The notes beneath the pieces were generated by a model. It was not told the origin of the DNA and did not search any database. It saw nothing but the letters and a program-made list of their open reading frames with translations. A program made the position numbers and the translations under genes. Shown in pieces: positions 1 through 6,494 of a stretch of 10,312 bases of DNA (the stretch's first letter is position 1; each line of letters begins with the position of its first letter). This DNA comes from an uncultured Oscillospiraceae bacterium (GTDB lineage: Bacteria > Bacillota > Clostridia > Oscillospirales > Oscillospiraceae). Location of the stretch: assembly GCA_934597255.1 (NCBI GenBank), contig CAKTQV010000022.1, positions 1-10,312 on the forward strand, written 5' to 3'.

Positions 1-25
1 CCGGGAGGCGACGCAGCGCGGCGAT

Positions 26-211
26 TTACCAAGAAGCCTTGCGCACGCCGGGGATCTGGCCCTTATAAGCCAGCTCGCGGAAGCAGATACGGCAGATGCC
101 GTAGTCACGCAGATACGCGTGGGGACGGCCGCAGATCTTGCAGCGGTTATACTTGCGGGTGGAGTACTTGGCAGGACGCTGCTGCTTCAATTTCATAGAA
201 AGTTTCGCCAT
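26..211 (-). CDS. rpsN: 30S ribosomal protein S14, type Z (zinc-binding)
   Basis: S14 binds the 3' major domain of 16S rRNA in the head of the small subunit, next to S3 and S10. The protein is 61 residues, the usual length of the short zinc-containing (C+) form, against about 90-100 for the zinc-free form. Four cysteines at 24, 27, 40 and 43 form the CxxC-x12-CxxC zinc site (CKICGRPH...CRICF), and the family's C-terminal end GQIPGVRKASW is intact. The ATG at 211 has AGGAGG upstream and gives the family's normal N-terminus; Met6 would be too short. It lies 14 bp after rplE, as in the spc operon of Bacillota. The next gene, rpsH, is expected just past the left edge; the last 25 bp of the window hold no gene. 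Confidence 0.98.
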   Translation of the reverse strand: MAKLSMKLKQQRPAKYSTRKYNRCKICGRPHAYLRDYGICRICFRELAYKGQIPGVRKASW

Positions 212-225
212 GTTTTTCCTCCTCC

Positions 226-765
226 TTAACCTGCGAACGGGGCGCCCATCAGCTTGAGGAACTCACGGGCTTCCTCGTCGGTCTTCGCGGTGGTGCAAAT
301 CGCGATGTTCATGCCGCGCAGCTTTTCGATCTTATCGTAGTCGATTTCCGGGAAGATGATCTGTTCCTTCAGGCCGAGGGAATAGTTGCCGCGGCCGTCG
401 AACGCGTCGGGGCTGATGCCGCGGAAGTCGCGGACACGGGGCAGCGCCACGTTGAACAGACGATCCAGGAACTCCCACATACGGTCCTGGCGCAGCGTGA
501 CCTTCACACCGACCTTCATGCCCTCACGGAGCTTGAAGTTGGCGACGGACTTCTTCGCGATGGTCGCAACGGCCTTCTGGCCGGTCAGCGCGGTGATGTC
601 CTTGATCACGGCGTCAAGCGCCTTGGCGTTGTCCTTGCAGTCGCCGCAGCCGACCGACACGACGATCTTGTCGAGACGGGGGATCTGCATGCTGGACTTG
701 TACTGGAACTTCTGCATGAGGGCGGGAGCGACCTCGTTGAGATACATTTCTTTCAGTCTGGTCAT
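226..765 (-). CDS. rplE: 50S ribosomal protein L5
   Basis: L5 binds 5S rRNA and helps form the central protuberance of the large subunit, contacting P-site tRNA and the small-subunit head. The 179-residue product matches the family's standard length. It shows the family blocks PRLDKIVVSVG near residues 29-39, TGQKAVATIAKKS, VALPRVRDFRGI and GNYSLGLKEQ-IFPEIDYDKI. The open frame extends further upstream, to 798, but that adds 11 residues that overlap the end of rplX. The ATG at 765 sits a few bases after a G-rich ribosome binding site and gives the normal start MTRLKEMY. The segment GCGDCKDNAK has two cysteines where many L5 proteins have none; no metal site is implied. It lies 14 bp after rplX and 14 bp before rpsN. 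Confidence 0.97.
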   Translation of the reverse strand: MTRLKEMYLNEVAPALMQKFQYKSSMQIPRLDKIVVSVGCGDCKDNAKALDAVIKDITALTGQKAVATIAKKSVANFKLREGMKVGVKVTLRQDRMWEFLDRLFNVALPRVRDFRGISPDAFDGRGNYSLGLKEQIIFPEIDYDKIEKLRGMNIAICTTAKTDEEAREFLKLMGAPFAG

Positions 766-779
766 ATTCTTCCCCCCCT

Positions 780-1106
780 TTACAGTTCCGCGCCGCACTC
801 TTTGTGCTTGCAGACGCGGACGCTTTTAGTCTTGCCGTCGGACGTTTCGATCGTCTTATGACCGACGCGGGTCGCCTTGCCGCACTTGGGGCACACGACC
901 TGCACCTTGCAGGCGTAGATGGGGGTCTCCATCTTGATGATGCCGCCCTCATCCTGCTGGTTGCGGGGCTTGCGATGCTTGCTGGCGACGTTCACGCCGG
1001 CGACGATGACCTTGCCAGCCTTGGGCTGGGCCGCAAGGACCTTGCCCTTCTTGCCCTTGTCCTTGCCGGACAGAACGACGACGGTGTCGTCTTTACGAAT
1101 TTCCAT
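780..1106 (-). CDS. rplX: 50S ribosomal protein L24, cysteine-containing form
   Basis: L24 is an early assembly initiator that binds the 5' end of 23S rRNA. The product is 108 residues. A KOW-type SH3 barrel covers the first ~60 residues (KKDD-like start, VLSGKDKGKKGKV, GVNVASKHRKP). The C-terminal half has cysteine pairs at 72/75 (CPKC) and 99/104 (CKHKEC), resembling the small zinc ribbon seen in L24 of many Clostridia. The second pair is spaced CX4C rather than the usual CX2C. A GTG at 1112 is in frame, but the AGGAGG at 1115-1120 is only 2 bp from it and 8 bp from the ATG at 1106, so the ATG is chosen. That ribosome binding site overlaps the end of rplN. Confidence 0.96.
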   Translation of the reverse strand: MEIRKDDTVVVLSGKDKGKKGKVLAAQPKAGKVIVAGVNVASKHRKPRNQQDEGGIIKMETPIYACKVQVVCPKCGKATRVGHKTIETSDGKTKSVRVCKHKECGAEL

Positions 1107-1119
1107 TTGCACGGCCTCC

Positions 1120-1488
1120 TTAAATCACTTCCGGAGCCAGAGACAGGATCTTCATATAATCCTTGTCGCGCAGCTCGCGGGCGACCGGCCCAAAGATACG
1201 GGTACCGGTGGGGTTGCCGTCCTCGCGGATCAGGACCGCGGCGTTCTCGTCGAAGCGGACATAGGTGCCGTCGGCGCGGCGCACGCCCTTCGCGGTGCGC
1301 ACGATAACAGCCTTGACAACGTCGCCCTTCTTGACGGAACCACCGGGAGCGGCCTTGCGCACGGACGCGACGATCACATCGCCGATGTTGCCGTATTTGC
1401 GCTTGGAACCGCCCAGCACACGGATGGTTTTGATCTCTTTGGCGCCGGTATTGTCGGCGACCTTCAGATAGGTTTCAGCCTGTATCAT
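1120..1488 (-). CDS. rplN: 50S ribosomal protein L14
   Basis: L14 lies at the subunit interface of the 50S particle, contacts L19 and forms an intersubunit bridge with 16S rRNA. The 122-residue length is standard. Conserved blocks are MIQAETYLKVADNTGAKEI at the N-terminus, GDVVKAVIVRTAKGVRR in the middle, VRFDENAAVLI, and GTRIFGPVARELR near the C-terminus. The start at 1488 follows a GGAGG site. It is the first gene of the classical spc operon, but here it lies only 12 bp after rpsQ with no promoter or terminator between, so S10 and spc form one unit. Confidence 0.98.
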   Translation of the reverse strand: MIQAETYLKVADNTGAKEIKTIRVLGGSKRKYGNIGDVIVASVRKAAPGGSVKKGDVVKAVIVRTAKGVRRADGTYVRFDENAAVLIREDGNPTGTRIFGPVARELRDKDYMKILSLAPEVI

Positions 1489-1500
1489 TTCGGCGCCTCC

Positions 1501-1764
1501 TTACTTGGCTTTCTCAAGGATTTCGACCACGCGCCAGCGCTTGTCCTTGGACAGGGGGCGGGTCTCCATCACACGGACGCGGTCGCCGATGCCGCACTCG
1601 TTATTCTCGTCGTGCGCCTTGAGGCGATAGGTACGTCCAATGATCTTCTTATAACGCTTGTGCGCGACGCGGTCCTCCACGATGACGACGACGGTCTTGT
1701 CCATCTTGTCGGAAACGACCTTGCCGACGCGCGTTTTGCGGCTGGTTGTTCTCACTTCACTCAT
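1501..1764 (-). CDS. rpsQ: 30S ribosomal protein S17
   Basis: S17 is a primary 16S rRNA-binding protein (OB fold) of the small-subunit body. The 87-residue product carries RKTRVGKVVSDKMDKTVVV and later GDRVRVMETRPLSKDKRWRV, the family signature. A TTG at 1770 is in frame, but the AGGAGG at 1772-1777 is only 1 bp from it and 7 bp from the ATG at 1764, so the ATG is the start. The rpmC stop codon ends at 1767, leaving 2 bp between the genes. The ribosome binding site is therefore within the last codons of rpmC and translation is probably coupled. Confidence 0.97.
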   Translation of the reverse strand: MSEVRTTSRKTRVGKVVSDKMDKTVVVIVEDRVAHKRYKKIIGRTYRLKAHDENNECGIGDRVRVMETRPLSKDKRWRVVEILEKAK

Positions 1765-1766
1765 CT

Positions 1767-1967
1767 TCAAGCCTCCTCGCTGACCTGCTTCTCACGGAGC
1801 ACGGTCTTTACCCGGGCGATGTCCCGACGCAGGGCGGGAATCTTCAGGGGGTTGTCAAGATGGTTGGTGGCGTGCTGCATACGGAGCATGAAAAGGTCTT
1901 TCTTCATCTCCACCAGCTTCGCGTTCAGCTCGCTTTCAGAAAGGGAGCGGATCTCTTCAGCCTTCAT
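1767..1967 (-). CDS. rpmC: 50S ribosomal protein L29
   Basis: L29 is a two-helix protein next to L23 at the polypeptide exit tunnel, part of the docking surface for SRP and trigger factor. The 66 residues begin MKAEEIRSLSESELNAKL and contain DLFMLRMQHATNHLDNP and DIARVKTVLRE, the typical L29 pattern. The ATG at 1967 shares its A with the TAA stop of rplP (TAATG), and the GGAGG site lies inside the end of rplP, so the two genes are probably translationally coupled. Confidence 0.97.
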   Translation of the reverse strand: MKAEEIRSLSESELNAKLVEMKKDLFMLRMQHATNHLDNPLKIPALRRDIARVKTVLREKQVSEEA

Positions 1968-2419
1968 TATGCTTCGCCTCCAGTCTCAACGGTTTCATCA
2001 GTCTCCACAAGACCCTCGCGCTTGATGAACTTGGTCTTGCAGGGCAGCTTGTAGCTGGCGAGACGAATGGCCTCGCGCGCCACATCTTCGCTCACGCCGC
2101 CGACCTCGAACAGAACGCGGCCGGGCTTGACGACGGCGACCCAGTACTCGGGGGAGCCTTTACCGGAACCCATACGGGTCTCGGCGGGCTTCGCCGTGAC
2201 GGGCTTGTCGGGGAAGATCTTGATCCAGACCTGGCCGCCGCGCTTCATGTAGCGGTTCATGGCGACACGGGCCGCCTCGATCTGGTTGGCAGTGATCCAG
2301 CAGGGCTCCGTGGCCACAATGCCGTAATCGCCGTAGGCGAGGAAGTTGCCGCGGGTAGCCTTACCCTTCATGCGGCCGCGCTGCACACGACGATATTTGA
2401 CTCTCTTGGGCATCAGCAT
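1967..2419 (-). CDS. rplP: 50S ribosomal protein L16
   Basis: L16 is a late-assembling large-subunit protein that helps place the A-site tRNA and is needed for peptidyl-transferase-centre maturation. The product is 150 residues, starting MLMPKRVKYRRVQRGRMKG as in other Bacillota; Met3 is possible, but the MLMP/MLLP start is usual for the family. Conserved blocks are GIVATEPCWITANQIEAARVA, GGQVWIKIFPDKPVT, RMGSGKGSPEYWVAVVKPG and KLPCKTKF. The last ~15 residues form an acidic, threonine-rich tail (LVETDETVETGGEA), slightly longer than usual. The start codon overlaps the rpsC stop by one base (TAATG), and the GGAGG site lies 9 bp upstream inside rpsC. Confidence 0.97.
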   Translation of the reverse strand: MLMPKRVKYRRVQRGRMKGKATRGNFLAYGDYGIVATEPCWITANQIEAARVAMNRYMKRGGQVWIKIFPDKPVTAKPAETRMGSGKGSPEYWVAVVKPGRVLFEVGGVSEDVAREAIRLASYKLPCKTKFIKREGLVETDETVETGGEA

Positions 2420-3336
2420 TACGCATTGCCTCCTTCCTTCGCAGCCGCAGGAGCGGCAGGAGCGGCGGGACGGGACTGCTGGGGACGATTGCCCTGATAG
2501 CCCTGGCCCGGACGGTTGTAGCCGCCGCGATTGTTGTCGCGGTTGTAGCCGCCGCCGTTGCGGTTGTAGCCGCCGCGGTTGTTGTCGCGGTTATAGCCGC
2601 CGCCGTTGCGGTTGTAGCCGCCGCGGCCGCGACGGTCGCCGTCACGGCGGTCACGACGGTTGTCGCGACGGTTCATATCCATGACGCGCGGCGTGGTACG
2701 CAGCGTGGTGGTGAGGATCTCGCCCTTGTAGATCCAGACCTTGACGCCGATGCGGCCGTAGGTGGTCGCCGCTTCCGCGAAGCCGTAGTCGATGTCGGCG
2801 CGGATGGTCTGCAGGGGGATGGTGCCCTCGTGGTAGCTCTCGGAACGGGCGATCTCCGCGCCGCCGAGACGGCCGCCGCACTGGACCTTGATGCCCTTGG
2901 CGCCCATACGCATGGCGCGGCCGATGGCGTTCTTCATCGCACGGCGGAAGCCGATGCGCTTTTCCAGCTGCTGGGCGATGTTTTCCGCGACGAGCTGGGC
3001 GTTGACGTCCGGGCTGCGGACCTCAACGATGCTCAGCGCCACGGGCTTGCCGATCATCTTCTCGACCTCGAGACGGAGCCGCTCGATCTCCGCGCCGCCC
3101 TTGCCGATCACGACGCCGGGACGGGAGCAGTGGATGAAGATGCGGACCTTCGCGCTGTCGCGCTCGATCTCGATGGTGGGGACGCCGGCGGAATAAAGGG
3201 TCTTCTTGAGGAACTTGCGGATCTTGTAATCCTCGACGATCAGATCGCCGACCTTGTCAGGACGCGCATACCAGCGGGAATCCCAGTCTTTGATGACGCC
3301 CACGCGCATACCGTGGGGATGAACTTTCTGTCCCAT
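2419..3336 (-). CDS. rpsC: 30S ribosomal protein S3 with a long RGG/Asn-Tyr-rich C-terminal tail
   Basis: S3 is in the small-subunit head at the mRNA entry tunnel and takes part in mRNA unwinding. Residues 1-~212 are a complete S3: start MGQKVHPHGMRVGVIKDWDS, a KH domain with the GxxG loop at VVIGKGGAE (75-83), and the C-terminal domain with GGRLGGAEIARSE (154-166) and GVKVWIYKGEI (197-207). Bacterial S3 usually ends around 215-235, whereas this one has 305 residues. The extra ~90 are Arg/Asp-rich (216-238), then Gly/Tyr/Asn/Arg repeats (239-275), then a Pro/Ala/Gln stretch. The tail is low-complexity, positively charged and surely disordered; its role is unknown. The frame stays open through the repeat and ends in a TAATG overlap with rplP, so it is not a frameshift artefact. 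The start at 3336 has GGAGGAGG upstream. Confidence 0.97.
   Translation of the reverse strand: MGQKVHPHGMRVGVIKDWDSRWYARPDKVGDLIVEDYKIRKFLKKTLYSAGVPTIEIERDSAKVRIFIHCSRPGVVIGKGGAEIERLRLEVEKMIGKPVALSIVEVRSPDVNAQLVAENIAQQLEKRIGFRRAMKNAIGRAMRMGAKGIKVQCGGRLGGAEIARSESYHEGTIPLQTIRADIDYGFAEAATTYGRIGVKVWIYKGEILTTTLRTTPRVMDMNRRDNRRDRRDGDRRGRGGYNRNGGGYNRDNNRGGYNRNGGGYNRDNNRGGYNRPGQGYQGNRPQQSRPAAPAAPAAAKEGGNA
2512..2607 (-). repeat. 48-bp tandem repeat inside rpsC (two full copies plus partial flanks)
   Basis: Copies occupy 2560-2607 and 2512-2559 and encode the same 16 residues (NGGGYNRDNNRGGYNR, S3 residues 244-259 and 260-275). By eye they differ at 3 of 48 bases, all at third codon positions and all synonymous (CGC/CGT, AAC/AAT, TAT/TAC). 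Partial copies flank them: GRGGYNR before and PGQGYQG after. Inside each unit, a shorter YNR/GG codon pattern is itself repeated. Confidence 0.95.
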
Positions 3337-3351
3337 ATTCTGCCTCCTCCC

Positions 3352-3687
3352 TTATTCTTTCTCAGCCACGGTCAGGGTGATGTGGCTGGTGCGTTTGTTG
3401 ATGCGGTACATACGTCCGTGCGCACGGGGCTGGCCGCGCTTGAGGATGGGGCCGGCCGTGGCGATGCACTCCTTGACGTAGAGGTTTTCCGGATTCATCT
3501 CGTGATTGTTTTCCGCGTTCGCGCAGGCGCTCTTGAGCAGCTTCAGCAGCGGCTCGCACGCGATCTTCGGCGTCGCGCGCAGAATCGCCTCGGCGTACTT
3601 CGTGTCGCGGCCCTTGATCAGCTCGCACACGATCTGCACCTTACGGGGAGAAATGCGGATGAATTTCGCTTTCGCAGTTGCTTCCAT
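3352..3687 (-). CDS. rplV: 50S ribosomal protein L22
   Basis: L22 binds 23S rRNA; its long beta-hairpin lines the nascent-peptide exit tunnel, with L4 forming the constriction. The 111-residue length is standard. Visible blocks are AKFIRISPRKVQIVCELIKG at the N-terminus, LLKLLKSACANAENNHEM in the middle, and the tunnel-hairpin region GPILKRGQPRAHGRMYRINK followed by RTSHITLTV. The ATG at 3687 has an AGGAG site. It lies 12 bp after rpsS and 15 bp before rpsC. Confidence 0.98.
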   Translation of the reverse strand: MEATAKAKFIRISPRKVQIVCELIKGRDTKYAEAILRATPKIACEPLLKLLKSACANAENNHEMNPENLYVKECIATAGPILKRGQPRAHGRMYRINKRTSHITLTVAEKE

Positions 3688-3699
3688 TTCCGCTCCTCC

Positions 3700-3969
3700 T
3701 TACTTCGTCTTGCTGCCGGCGTGACCACGGAAGGTACGCGTCGGAGCGAACTCGCCCAGCTTGTGGCCGACCATATCCTCCGTGACATACACGGGAACAT
3801 GACGGCGACCGTCGTGGACGGCGATGGTGTGACCGACGAAGGACGGGAAAATGGTGGAAGCGCGGGACCAGGTCTTGACGACCTTCTTCTCGCCCGCCTT
3901 GTTCATCTCGTCCACGCGCTTGAGCAGCTCGGGAGCGGCAAACGGGCCTTTCTTGATGCTTCTAGACAT
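3700..3969 (-). CDS. rpsS: 30S ribosomal protein S19
   Basis: S19 sits in the head of the small subunit with S13 and contacts the large subunit and A-site tRNA. The 89 residues begin MSRSIKKGPF and contain KTWSRASTIFPSFVGHTIAV, the block DGRRHVPVYVTEDMVGHKLG and EFAPTRTFRGHAG, all diagnostic. The start at 3969 follows a GGAGGGA site. Spacing is 13 bp from rplB and 12 bp to rplV. Confidence 0.98.
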   Translation of the reverse strand: MSRSIKKGPFAAPELLKRVDEMNKAGEKKVVKTWSRASTIFPSFVGHTIAVHDGRRHVPVYVTEDMVGHKLGEFAPTRTFRGHAGSKTK

Positions 3970-3982
3970 TTATCTTCCCTCC

Positions 3983-4819
3983 TTATTTGGCGTTGCGGCG
4001 CTTGACGATGAACTTATCCGAAGCGTTCTTCTTCTTGCGCGTCTTATAGCCGAGAGTGGGCTTGCCCCAGGGAGTGACCGGGCCGGGACGTCCGATGGGC
4101 GCCTTGCCCTCGCCGCCGCCGTGGGGATGGTCCACAGGGTTCATGACCGAGCCGCGGACGGTGGGACGCCAGCCCATGTGGCGCTTGCGGCCGGCCTTGC
4201 CGATGGAGATGTTGGCGTGGTCGGCGTTGCCGACGGTGCCGATGGTCGCCTTGCAGTTCATGCGGATCTTGCGCATTTCGCCGGAGGGCAGACGAACGGT
4301 CGCCAGAGCGCCTTCCTTGGCCATCAGCTGCGCCGCGTTGCCGGCGCCGCGGACAAGCTGCGCGCCCTTGCCGGGGTACAGCTCGATGTTGTGGATGAAG
4401 GTGCCGACGGGGATGTTCGCCAGGGGCAGGCAGTTGCCGGCCTTGATGTCGGCGGCCGCGCCGGAAACGATGGTATCTCCGGCCTTCAGGCCCGCGGGAG
4501 CGATGATGTAGCGGCGCTCGCCGTCGGGATACTCGCACAGCGCGATGAACGCGGAGCGGTTGGGGTCGTACTCCAGACGCAGGACGGTCGCGGGATCGTT
4601 CTCGCGGTCGCGCTTGAAGTCGATGATGCGGTACTTCTGCTTGTTGCCGCCGCCGTGGTGGCGGGTGGTGATGCGGCCGTAGCTGTTGCGGCCGGCGTGC
4701 TTCTTCAGCTTCTCGGTCAGGCTTTTCTCGGGGCGCGCGTGCTTGTCGACGCCTTCAAAGCCGGAGACCGTCATATGACGCCGAGCGGGCGTTACGGGCT
4801 TGTAAGTTTTCAGTGCCAT
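3983..4819 (-). CDS. rplB: 50S ribosomal protein L2
   Basis: L2 is a primary 23S rRNA-binding protein near the peptidyl-transferase centre, needed for subunit joining. The 278-residue length is normal. Conserved features are MALKTYKPVTPARR at the start, RNSYGRITTRHHGGGNKQKY (44-63) and, near the C-terminus, MNPVDHPHGGGEGKAPIGR (226-244). That last block contains the conserved histidine (His231 here, equivalent to His229 in E. coli) next to the active centre. The ATG at 4819 follows a purine-rich GGAGG-like site. It lies 13 bp after rplW and 13 bp before rpsS. Confidence 0.98.
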   Translation of the reverse strand: MALKTYKPVTPARRHMTVSGFEGVDKHARPEKSLTEKLKKHAGRNSYGRITTRHHGGGNKQKYRIIDFKRDRENDPATVLRLEYDPNRSAFIALCEYPDGERRYIIAPAGLKAGDTIVSGAAADIKAGNCLPLANIPVGTFIHNIELYPGKGAQLVRGAGNAAQLMAKEGALATVRLPSGEMRKIRMNCKATIGTVGNADHANISIGKAGRKRHMGWRPTVRGSVMNPVDHPHGGGEGKAPIGRPGPVTPWGKPTLGYKTRKKKNASDKFIVKRRNAK

Positions 4820-4832
4820 CTTTCTTCCTCCC

Positions 4833-5129
4833 TTACGCCATGCCCTCGAAGATCTCGATGTTCTTCGAGTCGGCGGAGAGCTTCACAACGGCCTTTTTCC
4901 AGCTGGCGGTCTTGCCGGCGGGATAGCGGCCCTGCTGACGCTTTTTGCCATGGACGTTGATGGTGGTGACCTTGATCACGGTGACGCCGAAGATCTCCTC
5001 GACAGCCTTTTTGATCTCGATCTTGTTGGCGTCCTTGGCGACCTCAAACGCGTACTTCTTGATGTCCAGGTCTTCCATAGACTGCTCGGTGATGACCGGG
5101 CGGATGATGATATCATAAGCCGTTTTCAT
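4833..5129 (-). CDS. rplW: 50S ribosomal protein L23
   Basis: L23 lies at the tunnel exit beside L29 and is the ribosomal docking site for trigger factor and SRP. The 98 residues include DIIIRPVITEQSM at the N-terminus, YAFEVAKDANKIEIKKAVEE, the segment IFGVTVIKVTTINVHGKKR, and the basic loop QQGRYPAGKTASWKKAVV, as expected. The ATG at 5129 overlaps the rplD stop by one base (TGATG), with GGAGG inside the end of rplD, so translation of the two is probably coupled. Confidence 0.98.
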   Translation of the reverse strand: MKTAYDIIIRPVITEQSMEDLDIKKYAFEVAKDANKIEIKKAVEEIFGVTVIKVTTINVHGKKRQQGRYPAGKTASWKKAVVKLSADSKNIEIFEGMA

Positions 5130-5752
5130 CAGGCGAACACCTCCTCGATCTTCTGTACCGCAGCCTTGTCGATGACCAGCGTGCCGCCGTTGAGAAGCGT
5201 GTAGGGCGAGATGATGGTCGCGGTGGTGATGGAAACGCCGGGCAGGTTGCGCGCGGACTTGATGACCGCTTCGTCAACGTTCTCGGTGATGACCATCGCC
5301 TTGCCGGCGACGCCGGCGGTCTCCAGGAACTTCTTGAAGACCTTGGTCTTGATCTCGTCCATCTTCAGGCCGTCGACCACGATGATGGCGCTGCCGGCCG
5401 CCTTAGCGGAAAGGACGCTCTTGAGCGCGAGACGCTTGGTTTTCTTCGTCAGGCTGTAGCTGTAATCTCTGGGCTTGGGCGCGAAGGCGACGCCGCCGTG
5501 ACGCCACACGGGCGATCCGGTGTAGCCGGCGCGCGCGCGGCCGGTGCCCTTCTGACGCCAGGGCTTGCGGGTGGAGTAGGAAACCTCGCCCTTGGTCAGC
5601 GCGCTCTGCGTGCCCTGACGCTGGTTGGCAAGATAGTTCACTACGCTGCTGTGGACGACGGACTCATTCGGCTCAATGCCGAAAACAGCCTCGGAGAGAT
5701 CATATTCGCCGATCTGCTCGCCGGCCATATTGACCAATTTCGCTTTAGGCAT
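5129..5752 (-). CDS. rplD: 50S ribosomal protein L4
   Basis: L4 binds 23S rRNA domains I and II and, with L22, forms the exit-tunnel constriction. In E. coli it also represses the S10 operon, by a leader that is not conserved in Bacillota. The 207 residues show the family block RKPWRQKGTGRARAGYTGSP (62-81) of the tunnel loop, then FAPKPRDYSYSLTKK, and a C-terminal Rossmann-like half ending AAVQKIEEVFA. The start at 5752 follows a GGAGAG site. It is 19 bp after rplC and overlaps rplW by one base. Confidence 0.98.
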   Translation of the reverse strand: MPKAKLVNMAGEQIGEYDLSEAVFGIEPNESVVHSSVVNYLANQRQGTQSALTKGEVSYSTRKPWRQKGTGRARAGYTGSPVWRHGGVAFAPKPRDYSYSLTKKTKRLALKSVLSAKAAGSAIIVVDGLKMDEIKTKVFKKFLETAGVAGKAMVITENVDEAVIKSARNLPGVSITTATIISPYTLLNGGTLVIDKAAVQKIEEVFA

Positions 5753-5771
5753 TTGCTATCTCTCTCCTTTC

Positions 5772-6494
5772 TTACTTGGAACGGGCCGAAGCCTTCTGCG
5801 GGTTGCGCCCGGAAGCCTTCTGCGGGTTCTTGGAAATGTCGGTCGCGACGTGCTTCTCGACGATCGTCTTGACCGTGTTCTTGATGTAGACGATGCCGCC
5901 CTTCGGGCCGGGCACCGCGCCGCGCAGGACGATCATGTTCAGCTCAGGATCGACCTTCACAACGTCAAGGTTCTGCACCGTGACCTGATCAACGCCCATG
6001 TGGCCGGCGCCGATCTTGCCCTTGAATATCCGGCTGGGATCGGTGGACGAGCCCATGGAGCCGGCGTGACGGTGGACGGGGCCGCCGCCGTGGGTGGTGG
6101 GAGTGCGCTGGGCGCCCCAACGCTTGATGACGCCGGCGTAGCCTTTACCTTTGCTGATGCCGGTGACGTCAACGTGGTCGCCTTCCGCGAACACGTCCGC
6201 CTTGAGCACGTCGCCGACGTTCATTTCGGCCGCGCCTTCCAGACGGAACTCGTGCAGGTGCTTCTGGGGCGCAACGCCGGCCTTGGCGATGTGGCCCTGT
6301 TCCGGCTTGGAGAGCTTCTTTTCGCGCGTCTCTTCAAAGCCGAGCTGGACGGAATCATAGCCTTCCTTGTCGTCCGTCTTCTTCTGCACGACCACGCAGG
6401 GGCCGGCTTCGATAACGGTCACGGGAACGACTTTGCCCGTCTCGTCGAAGATCTGCGTCATGCCGACCTTCTTACCGATGATGGCTTTCTTCAT
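5772..6494 (-). CDS. rplC: 50S ribosomal protein L3 with a duplicated basic C-terminal tail
   Basis: L3 is an early 23S rRNA binder that reaches toward the peptidyl-transferase centre. It begins MKKAIIGKKVGMTQIF and has ISKGKGYAGVIKRWG (113-127), GPVHRHAGSMGSSTDPSRIF (138-157) and KGKIGAGHMG (158-167), the core family blocks. The family normally ends around 205-215 residues; this protein has 240. The extra C-terminal residues hold a tandem motif, NPQKASGR (223-230) and NPQKASAR (231-238), making a basic, probably disordered tail. The start at 6494 has a strong AAGGAGG site. Unlike the rest of the operon, it is 107 bp downstream of the preceding gene (rpsJ). Confidence 0.97.
   Translation of the reverse strand: MKKAIIGKKVGMTQIFDETGKVVPVTVIEAGPCVVVQKKTDDKEGYDSVQLGFEETREKKLSKPEQGHIAKAGVAPQKHLHEFRLEGAAEMNVGDVLKADVFAEGDHVDVTGISKGKGYAGVIKRWGAQRTPTTHGGGPVHRHAGSMGSSTDPSRIFKGKIGAGHMGVDQVTVQNLDVVKVDPELNMIVLRGAVPGPKGGIVYIKNTVKTIVEKHVATDISKNPQKASGRNPQKASARSK
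5781..5828 (-). repeat. 24-bp tandem duplication at the 3' end of rplC
   Basis: Copies at 5805-5828 and 5781-5804 share an uninterrupted 17-bp match (5812-5828 and 5788-5804) and about 20 of 24 bases overall. They encode NPQKASGR and NPQKASAR. The period is a multiple of three, so the frame is kept and the L3 tail is lengthened. Confidence 0.93.

Noticed and set aside
766..798. Upstream extension of rplE to 798
   Set aside because: It overlaps the rplX coding end, contains the ribosome binding site itself, and would give a non-family N-terminus.
1107..1112. GTG at 1112 as the rplX start, and TTG at 1770 as the rpsQ start
   Set aside because: Both lie only 1-2 bp after AGGAGG. The ATG codons 6 bp further on have normal 7-8 bp spacing.
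2512..2630. Repeats in rpsC as a CRISPR-like or mobile repeat array
   Set aside because: Units are contiguous, in frame, without spacers, and encode a continuous protein tail.
2830..4005. Plus-strand open frame (391 codons) across rpsC, rplV and rpsS
   Set aside because: Its product is low-complexity Leu/Ala/Asp-rich and it spans three clear ribosomal genes on the other strand. It is a composition artefact.
3851..4960. Plus-strand open frame over rplB and rplW
   Set aside because: It is a shadow of well-conserved ribosomal genes, with Val/Ala/Gly-rich product and no family signature. The same holds for the frame at 919-2025.
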